Of a DNA stretch of 64,000 nt, positions 34,781-46,973 are shown piece after piece. The stretch is from Chrysemys picta bellii (taxonomy: Eukaryota; Chordata; Testudines; Emydidae): NCBI RefSeq assembly GCF_011386835.1, contig NC_088796.1:88457468-88521467 (forward strand), given 5' to 3'. The notes below the pieces were generated by a model. It made no database searches, had not been told where the DNA came from, and worked only from the letters and a program-made list of their open reading frames with translations. Every line of letters starts with the position of its first letter. Position 1 is the first letter of the stretch. Position numbers and translations under genes: made by a program.

Positions 34781-36689
34781 TTGATAAGGTCAGCATGTTT
34801 CATTTAGATTTTTATATTATATTAAAATATTTTATATTGTATTTATATATATATTTCATACTATGTTTAATGTTTCAACATTATCAAAATGAAACATTTA
34901 CCTTATTGAAATGAAATGTGATATTGTCAACAAGTGATTCTACATTATCAAAATTAAATGTTTCAATATTTCAAAATTGAATTTTTTTAGAATTTTCATT
35001 CTACAGTAAATTTCACATTAGACTTTTCATTCTGATGAGGAATGGAAACAAGCTTTGAAATGTCAGAATTTCCAGTGGAACCAACCAACAAAATCCCAAA
35101 CACAATCCCCCCAAGCCCAAAAAGCATTGCTGGAAGAGAGAAATATTTGTGTGTTAACTTCTAATGGTGCTCAGATACCTTGGAGATGTATGACCTTATA
35201 AAATCCTAGCGCAAGTGACAGGCAGTAATTAAAGACTGAGGCAGATTCTCAGTTGATGCAAATTTGTGTAGCTCTGCTGATTTCATATGAGCTGACTTAT
35301 TAATTGATGATACACAGTTGGATTCCTGAACCACTGTGATGTTTGGACACCAGCATAATGTTTATTTTTCATGTATTTTGAGAACACCATTTAGAACCAG
35401 ATCTTCAGCTGGCGTAAGTCAGACTAGTTCCTGAAGCACTGAAGTCAGTGGAACTATGCTGATTTACACAACTGAGGATCTGGCGCACTATGTTAGAAAC
35501 AAGTTTCGACACAAAAGTGTACTATAAACTACCAAAAAGTCCTCTGATTGCTAGTGGGAATCTGGACTCAAACCGTTTGATTCACTACAAGAAAACATTG
35601 GGCAAGATTTCCTGAGCAAAACCAAACAAAATATACTTTAAACCTGCAAAACAAAGCGGAAACCCTGGTAGTTTTTATGGTTTTCTATACAGATCATAAT
35701 TTTGTTTAATTTTTATTCCTGCCTGATTATTGACAAACACACAGGCTCTAGGGGAAAATGGAAGGTCCTGTTTGGGTCAGGAATGCCTAATACCAACTGT
35801 TTGTACAACACATAGTAGAAGAGGACCCCCCCAACCTAGTTGTCACCTAGTCATTATGGCATACATATTTATTATTATTAATAATAATTATTAACAACTA
35901 TTGACCATCATGCAATACATGTTGCACAGATTGTTCATATAACATGCCCTAGAACTCTAGCTCAACTCCACTAATGCACTACTCAGAAAGGCAGGCAGCT
36001 CAATATTATCAGTAACATACCATACCATGGAAACAAGTTTACTCAGATCAGGATGCTTCCATGGGTCAGCATGAACTTGCACTATGCTATCTCTATGCCT
36101 CTTCTTTTTACACTTCTAAGAAAGGGGCCTGGGACAAAGAGAAACTCTACAGCTTAATAAAAAAAATGCAGCTATCACCATTTTGCAGTTAAGTTAATAA
36201 GAGTGATTTCCATTTATATCGTGCCTATTATTGAAGGATCCCAAAGTATTTTGCAAACATCAGTTAATTTAATTATGCTTCCCTATACCTCTGAGGTTGT
36301 ATGTAAGATTTATTTTGGAAGCAATTATTTTTGCAGATGATGTGTGATCGCAACACTCACTCACTGTGTGTGGCTATAACATAAGCCCTGACCATGCAAA
36401 GGGATCCATTCATGCAGACCCTTACATCTGCACAGAGTCCCATTGAAGTTAGCAAGGTTCCATGTGTCCAAGTTGGGGCCTAAGTTAGCCCACACTCTCA
36501 CATCATCTCCCCTACTTGCATGAGCCTTCCTGTCATTCCAGGAAGAAGCCATTGTGGAGTAACAACACTCCTAGCAAGCTTGGTAGAACCTGGCTTTGGA
36601 TTGCTGACAATTTATGGGTGGGGTCAAATCCCATTTGGATAATGTGATAGTAGCACAGTGGTCACCATACCATCTTTGGAAACAGATGC

Positions 36690-36965
36690 TGGCTATTATT
36701 TAACGTACCCATTTTACAGAGGTAGAAACTAAAATTACAGACAGGATGAGGGCCTTATTCTGAAAAAATGCACATAAGGAGCTTTCCTCCCATGAGTAAT
36801 TTCATTAAGCTCAATGGAACTATTCATGTGACTAAAATTACTCACATGCAGAAGTGTTTGCAGGATTAGTTTGACTCGGGGAAGGTCACACTGCAAGTCA
36901 GTGGTTAGGGCAAGAAAGAAGTTGACTCTAAATTCCTTGCTCTACCCACTAGATGAAACTACCTC
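36690..36965 (-). repeat. MIR relic split by a MITE
   Basis: 'CCCATTTTACAGAGGTAGAAAC' (36710-36731, in parts) is the start of the MIR core on the minus strand. 'GGTCACACTGCAAGTCAGTG' at about 36885-36904 is its continuation. Between them lie about 130 bp of palindromic MITE. Confidence 0.6.
36748..36880. mobile_element. Palindromic MITE inside a MIR
   Basis: 'CATGAGTAATTTCATTAAG' and 'TGTGACTAAAATTACTCAC' are imperfect inverses around 'CTCAATGGAAC'. The element is flanked by the two halves of the MIR. Confidence 0.55.
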
Positions 36966-39900
36966 CATCAGTTCTGTGAGTCAGGGTGCCTGGCTGATGA
37001 CCATGTGCCCCTAGAGCTTTCCTCCACAAAAATTTGGCATTAAGATCATTTATGTTTCTAACAGTTGTCCCAAATCTTTAGTATCTCTGTAATCCTGGTG
37101 GGATTGATAACTGTTTCTGATTTTGATTCTACATTAAATTGGGATTATTAATATTTTATATATTTGTATTGCCAACATCACCTATCCTATCCTAACAGAA
37201 CATTTACCAAGGGAAGCCTGAAATCCATAAACTGTGGTACTGTACTTAGTAACTGTGTCTCCGTGGTGGTGCTTGAATGTGCATATCTCAGTTTTTGTGA
37301 CAGATTAGCTCACCCATAAGACATGATTTGATGAGTGTTAAATAGAAAAGAAAAGAGATACAGCAAGCTACATTTGAAGAGAAAAATAGTGAGAGGTGAT
37401 TTTGCCCTATTAGAGTGTGATAGAGGAATGCTGCTGTAGGCATCTAAAATATTGCCCTAGTTTCAAAGTACTGAGGAGCTAAGGATAGCACTTTGAAAAT
37501 CATGGTAAGTGACCAAGTATTCAGCAACCAAGCATCCTATCCAGCAATTCAGGAAATGTTCAAAAATGTGCACTGTGCAGATGTTAGTTAAATGCTTCTT
37601 ACATGGAAACAACATATTTATAAAACTCCTGTTTGACTGTGTTTTGCAGTATTTGCTCACTGTACTTTTGGGCACTAATAAAGTAAACACCCCTAAATAT
37701 GAATGCACAGTAAATGTGTCTGTATAAAGATGTCATCTAGATGTTCAGGAGATAGTGTAATCATGTTTGGCATGTTTCATTCACATATACTCCTCTCGCC
37801 TGCAGGCACAGAGCAGATAAAATAAAAGGGAGACATGACATTTGCCCTCACTTTTGTTTGCATGTAATTCTTTACCCAGTCACTGCAATAGCACACCCAA
37901 ACCAGACAGTGTATTTGTACATGCAGATGGATAGATAGGTGCCCTGCTAACCATTTGCAGTTAGCAAGCGCACAGACATTTTTTCATGTGTGTTTGTAAG
38001 AGAGCTTCTGTTGGATGATTATGGGATACTGCATGTTGCTCAATATCATAGATATGATGGCTTCATTCTCCACTGCACTCTGGATCCTTTGCAGTGCTCT
38101 GCTGGATGAAAGTAGTCAGGTCTGGCCAGCTGAGAATTGCCCTGGTGTGAGAGAGCTGTCAGCTGGTGCAAAGCTGGCATATCAGGCCCACTCAAATTAG
38201 AAGTTTGGGTGGGCTGTATTGGGGGCATGGCAGTTGTGCGTTGAGCTCTAGTTCCTACCTGGCATACAGTCCCTTTGGCATCATTGCCAGATGGCTTAGG
38301 TTAGAGTGGCCCAGAGTCTGCCCCAGCTAACCTAGGGTGGACTCAGATTGCCATCAGAATCAGGGAGCCACAAGAGGTTCCCTGATGGCTCCTCCCTGCT
38401 GTGTCAAAAGGAAATGGTTCAGCAGAGAATCTGGGCCAATATATCCATTTCCAAACACATCTTCACTTGATTTATCATTGGGTGGGGTCATATGTGAGGC
38501 TTTATGTGAGGTACTTTACCTTATAGATTCATCTACAAGGACTAATAGATGATGATCCATTATTATATTTCAGAGATTTAAAGAGTTGTTTTGTTTCTAG
38601 GAAATTTCTGAAACAAAATAGCTGTTGTGCACTATGTGCTGTGCAATATAATAGCTGCTGTGTACGTATGCACCCAGCTGACTGTGTAGGATTTTACGTC
38701 CTGAGCCTTTTAAGGGCTTTCCTTCTCCAAACACCCTAGAGGCTTGTCAGCTGCAGATATAACATGTGAGACAAGTGGCATTCCCCTGTCATTTATTGTC
38801 ACAAGAAAAACAAGTTCTTAGTCAGTGGTTGTCTAAAGTTGCTCACTGGAATGGAAAATGCCTACACAAAACTTCGGCCAAGATTTTCAAAAATAGATCC
38901 CTCCAAGAGCTGGGGAGTGTGGGTCTGAGGTAAGCACCACTTCCTCGTGGCCAGTGGTGTCCTAGGCAGGGTTGCCACCAAGAAGTATGGAGAGGCTAAA
39001 CCCTGCAGGAAGTCCTGACCTGAGGGACATAAGTGATAACCCAGAGTTCTTGATTGGCTGACCCTCTCCATATAAACCAGGAGGCCATCTCTGGGCATTG
39101 TCTGAGCAACATGGATTGTTGGTGTGCTTTTGGCCTAGCCCCTGCCTTGCTGCCCTCACCTGGCTTTCAACCTTGCCCTGACTCTCAGCCTCAGCCCAGC
39201 TCTCACTTTTGTCTTGGTTTGTGTCTTTGTCTTAGGACTGTTGCTGATCCTAGTTCAAGACTCTGGCCTGACCTAATCCTGATTGTCACCTCACACTCTC
39301 TATTTGGCAAAGGACTCTGACTTATGGTTTTGACTTGGCCTGGCCTTGAAAGTGATCTTTGACTCTTCAGCCCTCATACTGAGCAACTCACCCCAGGCCC
39401 ACAGGTCACCCATGACCCAGCCCTGACAGATTCCTAAAGTTGGGCTTCTAGGGCTTGATCCTGCAATGGACTGAGCCCTCTGAACCCATCTCAGTAAAGC
39501 ACTTGCCTCATAATTAGTATAAGCACATGCTTATGTGCTTTGCTGGAGTGGGACCAGAGTGCTCAGCACCTTGCAGGATTCAGCCCCTAAATTCGTACTT
39601 AGATTCTTAAATAAGTGGGATGATTTTCAAAACTGCTGAGTACCCAGTAGCTCTTAGAGACTTCAGTTCCTGGGGAGTAAGCAGAGTTATGCCCACCTAT
39701 TGACAGCAGGGCTGACTATTTGCATTGAGGGTAGCATGATGCAAGTTGATCTTTTTCTTAGAACATAATTGTATTCTAGCTGAAAGGATAGGCTGGGAGG
39801 TTCTGGATACACTAATTCTCAATATTTTTTGTTTCCCTTTAGAGTATTAAAATAGAAAATGAGTGCCTTTTTGTTATTCTCAGCATAAATGTATAGACAC

Positions 39901-40677
39901 ATTTTCTGATAATTACATCCATGATACATTATTTACATGAATATTGTTTAGATAGTAACTTTTTATGGATGTAATGGAATCTAAATGGACATTGGAAAGA
40001 TCAAAACAGCTTGTTAGCTTTAAATATTGCTAAATTAAGAAAGACATACATTAACATTGATTGTCTTGTACCTGGAACTCTGTTTAATAGCTAATTTAAA
40101 CTGACAAGCAGTGAAAAGCAGGTCTATGCTATGGCTCTTATATCTCTTGACTTTAGGATTTTGTGTGGTTGCAAAAAGAGCTAATATATAATACTGTATT
40201 GCCAGGACAAGCATGCAATGAACTATTATAGTTTATTCAAGTACAGACATTTATTTTTCATTAGATGAGCAATGTGTTACAATTTTTGTTACACAAAACA
40301 AAAGCATAATATAAATAAAAGGTTTAGAGACAGTACAAGATCTATTCAAAGTTGGTCAGGGCATGTAAAAAAGCAATAATAATGATCTACCAAAGATTAT
40401 CTATTATATAAACAGTGCATAATGCTTCAGCCAATTAATGAAAATTTAAGAAACAAACTTTCAATAATACACATTAGAAAAATATTTTGAACCAGACCTT
40501 CAGCTCATGTAAATCAATGTACCCCCATTGAAGTGTCTGAGGATCTGACCCTTTATGTTTTGCATTTTATTAGATATATAAATCAACAGTTTAACTTAAG
40601 CACTTGGCTTGATTCTCAGAGAAGAGAAATGTGCTCAGTTTGCTGTGACTCTCACCTGAATTCATATGATCACTCAA

Positions 40678-40807
40678 GGCCCCATTCTGCTTCCCCTTGT
40701 TCACACTGAGTAGCACCTTACTCCAAGAGTAGTCCCCTTAGAATCAATGGGATCAAGCACAGAGTAAGGTACTACTCAATGTGAGAAAAGCTGTCAGAAC
40801 AGAGCCC
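40678..40807. mobile_element. Palindromic MITE
   Basis: 'TTCACACTGAGTAGCACCTT' on the left and its inverse 'AAGGTACTACTCAATGTGAG' on the right, with 'GGCCCCATTCTG' and 'CAGAACAGAGCCC' at the tips, enclose 'AATCAATGGGAT'. Arms are about 47 nt. Confidence 0.75.
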
Positions 40808-42016
40808 TACAGAAATATCACTACAGCTAGCTATCATAATTCATGCTGAAATGACAACTTTATACATCATTTAAAAATAAAATAGAGACATGTAATTTTT
40901 TGCTAATGCAATTATTTTGAATTAAACTATATTCTGTTCTAACATGCCATGTGTGGGAGATGTTCTGCTCAGCCTGTAGAGTTCAAAATTATAACATATA
41001 TCAAATTGCTGTGGTGCAAGGGTGAGGTGGCACACTGTGTTAATATAATGGCATATCACCTCAGGAGACTGAGGTTCAACTTTAAATCTGAAATTGCTTT
41101 GGCAGTGTCAATCTAATATAGACGTTTGCTCCCTCCCCCATTGCCAAATCACTACACATTCTGGCACAACTGACACTGGTAGTTAGTATGTACTCAGATG
41201 AGATACAATTATAGGACTCTGGATGGAAGTACATTCATGGATATTATTTGAGGCCAATTGGACAGGAGATGTTTTGCACCATGTATCAGTCTCTCTTTAA
41301 ACAATTCAAGAATTCACTTTTTCCTTCCCCCCGCCAACCAGCCTTCTACATCTTACCTCTCCCAAAACAATTTAAGGATGCTGAGGTATAAGAGGATAGG
41401 GGGAAGGGAGTTGTGGGTTATTGACAGTATGAAGGAGGAGTGGGTGGTGATTGCACATTGCAGAAACCTGAAAGAAAGCCAGTATGATATAATTTCACCC
41501 TGGGAATCTATTGCTATGGCAACAAAACAGATTTTTAGAAAAATAAGGTTCAATATAAAAGTATCATAAAAGCAGAAAGATGGTTATATAAAAAACAACC
41601 TCTCCTCATTTAGCTCATATTTTATTTAAATATTTACTTGAAATGTTTATTGACCCACATTATCAAAAATAAGAAATTGGTGCCAAAGTACATATCTTTA
41701 AAAAAATAAAAGCTCTTTCTTTTTATTTGGTGTGATGAAACAGCAAGAAAATGCTTCTGATAGCCTCAATGTATGTACTATAAGACAACACAGTCTACTT
41801 GGCGTTACTAGGAAGTTGAATTACTATAGAGTTACTCCAGATTTACACTGATGTAATGGAGAGCAGAATTTGGCCAATAGCTATCTATTGTGCCATTTAA
41901 TAAGAATTAATGAACAAATGTCTAACACTTCTGTTCTTTAAAGAGAACAAACCAGTATGTAAATACCATTAAGAGATATGTTGTGCTTACAACATTTCAC
42001 TGTTATTACTATAGTG

Positions 42017-42453
42017 CAGGGGTGGCCAACCTGTGGCTCCAGAGCCACATGCAGCTCTTCAGAAGTTAATATGTGGCTTCTTGGATAGGCACCGACTCCG
42101 GGGCTGGAGCTACAGGTGCCAACTTTCCAATGTGCCGGGGGTGCTCACTGCTCAACCCCTGGCTCTGCCACAGGCCCTGCCCCCACACCACCCCTTCCCG
42201 CCCCCTCCCCTGAGCCTGCCATGCCCTCGCTCCTCCCTCTTCCCCCCAGAGCCTCCTGCACACCACGAAACAGGTGATTGGGAGGGGCGGGGGGGGGGAG
42301 AGGAGGCACTGATTGGCAGGGCTGCCAGTGGGTGGGAGGCTCTGGGAGTGGCTGGGGGAGCTGATGGGGGGCTGCTGACATATTACTGTGGCTCTTTGGC
42401 AATGTACATTGGTAAATTCTGGCTCCTTCTCAGGCTCAGGTTGGCCACCCCTG
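42017..42453. mobile_element. 437-bp hAT element with exact TSD
   Basis: The terminal repeats CAGGGGTGGCCAACCTG and (inverted at the right end) CAGGTTGGCCACCCCTG are nearly identical. The 8-bp TSD CTATAGTG is exact (42009-42016, 42454-42461). The interior has a C-rich then G-rich block (42170-42370) that produces spurious ORFs on both strands (42033-42494 plus, 42066-42518 minus). Confidence 0.95.
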
Positions 42454-42461
42454 CTATAGTG

Positions 42462-43896
42462 GGTAGAGCTGTGGGGATAATGGGGAGGGTGTAGGGGTGA
42501 TGGACAGGGAGCAGTCACCTACATTTTCTGCACAAGAAGGAGGAAGGATTTAAGATCTGCAGTAAAATCAAATGAAGAAACAACAATAATCTTCCCCCCC
42601 ACAGGGAAATGAGGCCTTTTGACAGAAGGTCAAATAGAAATACAGACGCCAAATAAATGTGTGGCCTATTCTAAACAACTAGCCTTCTGCATCATGAGTG
42701 ATTCTATCAGTGGCCATCTATAATACGATTTAGGACCAGATCTTGCCTTTGTTGTGCACTTCGCTCACCCACTGGTTTCAATGGTATTTTAGCTACAGAA
42801 GGAATGAAGGCTTATTACATAAAAAATCCTCTATAACCCAAAGTTGTGAGCTGTCCCATCACTGAGTTACCAGTTGAATGGATTAGAGACCAGATTAGTC
42901 AGTTCTTAGCTCCAGACCATTGATTTTTTCAAAATATCACCCTTTCTATACTTCCCCTCTTAGTCTTATCCCAAGACTCTTCTTTATAAAAGCTTTCAGT
43001 GTGGTAATATTTTCATTGCTCAAATCATGAAGTTACCATGTCTTGCTGATTTGTGTGATGGGTGGTGGGGGAGGGTAAAGATTTCAGGATTTAATCTGTG
43101 GCGAAAAATTAGAAAAATCAATGGTCGCCTCTGGGAGTAGAAAGCAGCCAGAAGGTGGTGAGATTTAAGCAAAACAAAATAGGAGAGTGGCAAATACTGA
43201 AACAATGCACACATTCCGTACAGCTTGAGGTCCCTCAAATGGAAAATGGTATAAAACAAGAGAGAAAGAAACACACAAGGGCAGATCCTCAGTGAGGACC
43301 TGTTCCAGAGAACCACAGAGGGGAAGAGGCAGCCGCAAGGGCCAGTAGGAGAAGAAAACCCCTTTACTCAAAGAGCCAGAAACAAAGGGAGAACCACTTG
43401 AAAGTACATAAATATTGTTTATGTGATACACACTGTTAGTCAATTGTTTTAGGCCATATGTTCTAGTATTATTTCTTCCACCTTCCTAATACTTAATTAT
43501 TTTGCTGTTTAACCTTCCCCCCGCGTGGGTAATGAACACAAAGCTAAATACGATGCACATTCTATTCCCAATAGCACTAACATACTCACATATGCCCAAG
43601 CTCGTTTAGCCCAAGAATTTCTTCAAGTTATAATTTCTTTAGGTCACATCAGGGTAATTAAATGACAAATTCCATTTAGTGGGAGGAGAGAAGAGGCTTG
43701 GAGAGAGCAATTTAAAATTAAAATAGGGTCATTGAGGTGGATAAAGGATTATAAGGCATAGCTAGGGGAAAGTGTAGAAGTTTTTAAAAATATAAAAATA
43801 ATCCAAAACATTTTTATGTGCTTAAAGACATAAATGAATAAGACTGACAGTTAATAGGAAAGGTGAAATAGTCTTAATTAACATGCTATACTTTAT
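42462..43896. other. Intergenic, unassigned
   Basis: Non-coding. ORFs 43020-43316 and 43165-43443 (minus) overlap each other in different frames and match nothing known. Confidence 0.45.
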
Positions 43897-44072
43897 GGAG
43901 GGATAGCTCAGTGGTTTGAGCATTGCCCCTCCACCTTAGGTTAAGAGCTCAATCCTTGAGGGGGCCATTTAGGGAAGTGGGGTAAAAATCTGTCTGGGGA
44001 TTGGTTCTGCTTTGAGCAACGGGTTGGACTAGATGACCTCCTGAGGTCCCTTCCAACCCTGATATTCTATGT
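43897..44072 (+). mobile_element. tRNA-derived SINE with CR1-type tail
   Basis: A box 'TAGCTCAGTGGTTTG', a B-box remnant 'GGTTAAGAGCTCAATCC', then the CR1 tail 'GGACTAGATGACCTCCTGAG' and 'CCAACCCTGATATTCTATG'. It is full length and slightly more diverged than the 30494 copy in its B box. Confidence 0.9.
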
Positions 44073-46685
44073 TCAGTACAATTATCCAAACCAGGTACGG
44101 AAGGTCCTGATTCTGTAATCTGCCTTCATGAAGGCCCATGGGGACATCAGCAGTGCTCCATGTGTGGGTACTGTTCCACCTGAGTGCTGTTAAGTGCAGT
44201 ACTGGGGCCTAGGTTTGTAAGGGGAGAGATGGTTTATGGTGGCTGGCATGAATTTTTTCCAGGTGCCTGAGTATGTGGCTGATGGAAGGATTGGTGGTAG
44301 CATCTTCTTTTGATTTTGTGCAAATGATTGTTTCAGCAGCTAACTAGCCATCAATATGTGCCATAAGGAGCATGCTTTTAAAACATTTGGGATGCAATCA
44401 TGGCCCCATTGGAGTCTGAGGGTTTTGCTATTGACTTTAATAGAGTCAGGATTTTAGCCTAGGTCTTTAAAAATCAATAAAAAATAAGTAAAGTGAGTGG
44501 GGTTGATTCCTGTCTAATTAAACTTCATGCATGCAGGAAGCAAAACTTTATCAGCAACTAGCCCACAAATGTGGAACTAACTCCCATAATAACAGCTGAA
44601 CCTTCAGAGCTTTCAGAGCAAAAGGCAAACCTCATGGCTTTGACCAACCTTCCTACACCATCAGTACAGTAACACATGCAAAATAAATGTCAGTCCCTGA
44701 TTACTGCAGGGAAGAGGTAAAGAGAGAAAGATATGTATACACTTTATAATGTTGGGAGGTTCTAAGATACCACGGTGGTGGGCACCACATGAGAACCTAC
44801 TATAGGCAGAAAGATAGAGGAGAAATACTATTGTATTTTACAATCACATATTTGCACTAGCATTAATATTATTTCAACTCCACACAGGCACAATGAATTG
44901 GGCATTTTTTCCTACTTAACTATGCTTCAAGATTTCTTGGGACTAATTTTTTGTTTTGTTTTGCCTGGGTTATCATTTTTCACAAATGGGAGGTTGCATA
45001 TTGTCATGGTCCAGACACAGATCTTGCTAGAGAGAATCATTGTTCTCACTGGTGTGAACTTTTGTGCTCCATGCCCAAAGCCTCTGGGAGCTTCAATATA
45101 ATTGATGAGCAACTTATATATTTAGAAAAGAAAGCCAAAATGCCCAGAGCAAGGAGCAGAGAATTGCACACAACACCCTTCCTGCCCTCATATCTACAAT
45201 TCACATGGCAATAAAAAACAAACAAACCAAACTCAAAATTAAAATAATAAAAACAGTGAAAGCCAGAAGAGACCTGTAGTCTTGCTTAAAGGAATGGTAG
45301 GGATGACTATCCAGGAAGAGGGAATTCCAAAAGCATCTCTACTTCAGCCATAGCCACACAACTGTAAAGGGTCAAAGACTCCACTCTGGAGAGAGGGCAT
45401 CTTGGAAGCCTAATGAGTCATCCTATGGCTGATGAAGAGTTGATAATTACATATTTTCCCACTAAGCTGCCATTAATTTTCATGCATGTGGAATTGGAGT
45501 GCCAGATTCTCAGCTCCACTCTGTTCTCTTTATGTTATTCTGTGGGTGTAAAAGAGATGGAAAATTGCCATGCTGGTTTCAACAGCTAGCTAGGGCATTC
45601 CCTTGCCCAGGGGAATCTCTGGGTGGCATAAGGCTGGTGCAGACAGCTCTATGCCACCCACTCCATATCCTGGCTGACAAACAAACTTGAGGCCTAACTT
45701 TGCATGTAGTGGGTGTTCTGGGGATGAGAACGAATGTGTCAGAGGGGGCCATACCTGGAATACTTTGAGCTATGGCAGCCAAGTGTTGGCAGAATGGTCC
45801 CTAAGGGGCTGTTGCAGGTAATGGTCTTCTTGACAAAGTCCTTAGATTGTAAATTTACAGAAGGGCCAATTTTTTTCTAAATTAAGGCTAAAAAATCTAT
45901 GTACAATTACTGGGACTGTGTGCAAATTGGGTTATTGCCCATGTAAATGGCACCTGATTAGCGATTTGTGTGGGCAGCTGTCGTGAATGCACATGCAAAG
46001 GTAGGTGTACAGTTGCAAATGCTTTTTTGCCCTCATTCTTTTGCACTCTTTAGTATATGTCCCTTATTTTTTTGGTTGTCAAAATGTCACTAAAATAAAG
46101 CTCTTGTCAAACTCTTCCCTTATGGAAAAGTCCTACAGGATTTAATAGGTATGAAACCAATAGGATTCCATAGGAATTTCATAGGGTTTTGCAGAAATTA
46201 TCTAAAGAGCATATATCTAATGAGTTTCGTAGGAGCAATACAATTCTCTATTAAGGCAATCTCAAGTGTCTTAGATACTTTTTTATGTCTAATCCCCCTC
46301 AAGAAAAGTTTTCTAATTTCTGTAGGGCAGACACTCAGAATGAAATCCTGGCCCCACTGAAGTTATAGCTTTGCCATTGTATTTTGTGGGGCCAGGATGT
46401 CACTCTGTTTTCCCTTCACCCTCCTTGCATTGCTAATGGAGCTTGAAAGGAACATGGCTTTCTGTTTGCTTGGCCAATAATTTCACAGTGATTATTTTTT
46501 CCTAGTATTTTTTTGAAGCAGTCACGTGGGGCCACATTCCTCATTGGTGTAACTCTACTGAAAACAATTATGTTATACTAGTGATTAATGTAGTACTTGA
46601 TGGTCTATAAAATCCTGTTCTTAAAGATGGGTATTTACTGAAAATAACCATTCTCTGTGTCTGTGAGAATATTGTGGAGTAGTCC
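44073..46685. other. Intergenic, unassigned
   Basis: Non-coding. Short ORFs only (up to 87 codons). 'GGCCCCATTGGAGTC' (44401) and 'CTGGCCCCACTGAAGTTA' (46347) are remnants of the same palindromic repeat language. Confidence 0.45.
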
Positions 46686-46693
46686 CCAGGTTT

Positions 46694-46965
46694 CAGGGCC
46701 GGCGCTTCCACTAGGCAACCCTAGGCGGTTGCCTAGGGCGGCAGGATTTGGGGGGCAGCATTTTGCTACCCTCGGCGGGAATTCAGTGGTGGGGGGTCCT
46801 TCCGCTCTGGGTCTTCGGCAGAAATTTGGTGGCGGGCCCTTCACTCGCTCCAGGACCCGCCGCCGAAGTGCCCTGAAGACGTGGAGCGGAAGGACCCCCC
46901 GCCGCCGAATGCTCAGAGGAGGAGCACTGCCGCCTAGGGCAGCAAAAACCCTGGCGCCGCTCCTG
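46694..46965. mobile_element. 272-bp hAT MITE ('GGCGGTTGCCTAGGGCGGC' family)
   Basis: The left end is CAGGGCCGGCGCTTCC and the right end GGCGCCGCTCCTG. The TSD CCAGGTTT / CTAGGTTT (46686-46693, 46966-46973) has 7 of 8 matches. An interior inverted repeat (about 46793-46900) is formed by 'GTCCTTCCGCTCTGGGTCTTC' and its inverse, here in parts 'GAAGACGTGGAG' and 'CGGAAGGAC'. The 172- and 129-codon ORFs across it are chance. Confidence 0.9.
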
Positions 46966-46973
46966 CTAGGTTT

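Larger units (their letters stand above)
34789..42008. other. Intergenic, mostly unassigned
   Basis: Seven kilobases of non-coding DNA with MIR-family relics (36195-36300, 36690-36965), palindromic MITEs (36748-36880, 40678-40807) and several short 'caatggg' palindrome remnants (35395-35490, 39450-39590, 40490-40555). No ORF longer than 103 codons and no recognisable exon. Confidence 0.5.

Noticed and set aside
42033..42518. ORFs of about 150 codons on both strands
   Set aside because: They lie across a MITE with C-rich and G-rich halves and start or end outside its terminal repeats.
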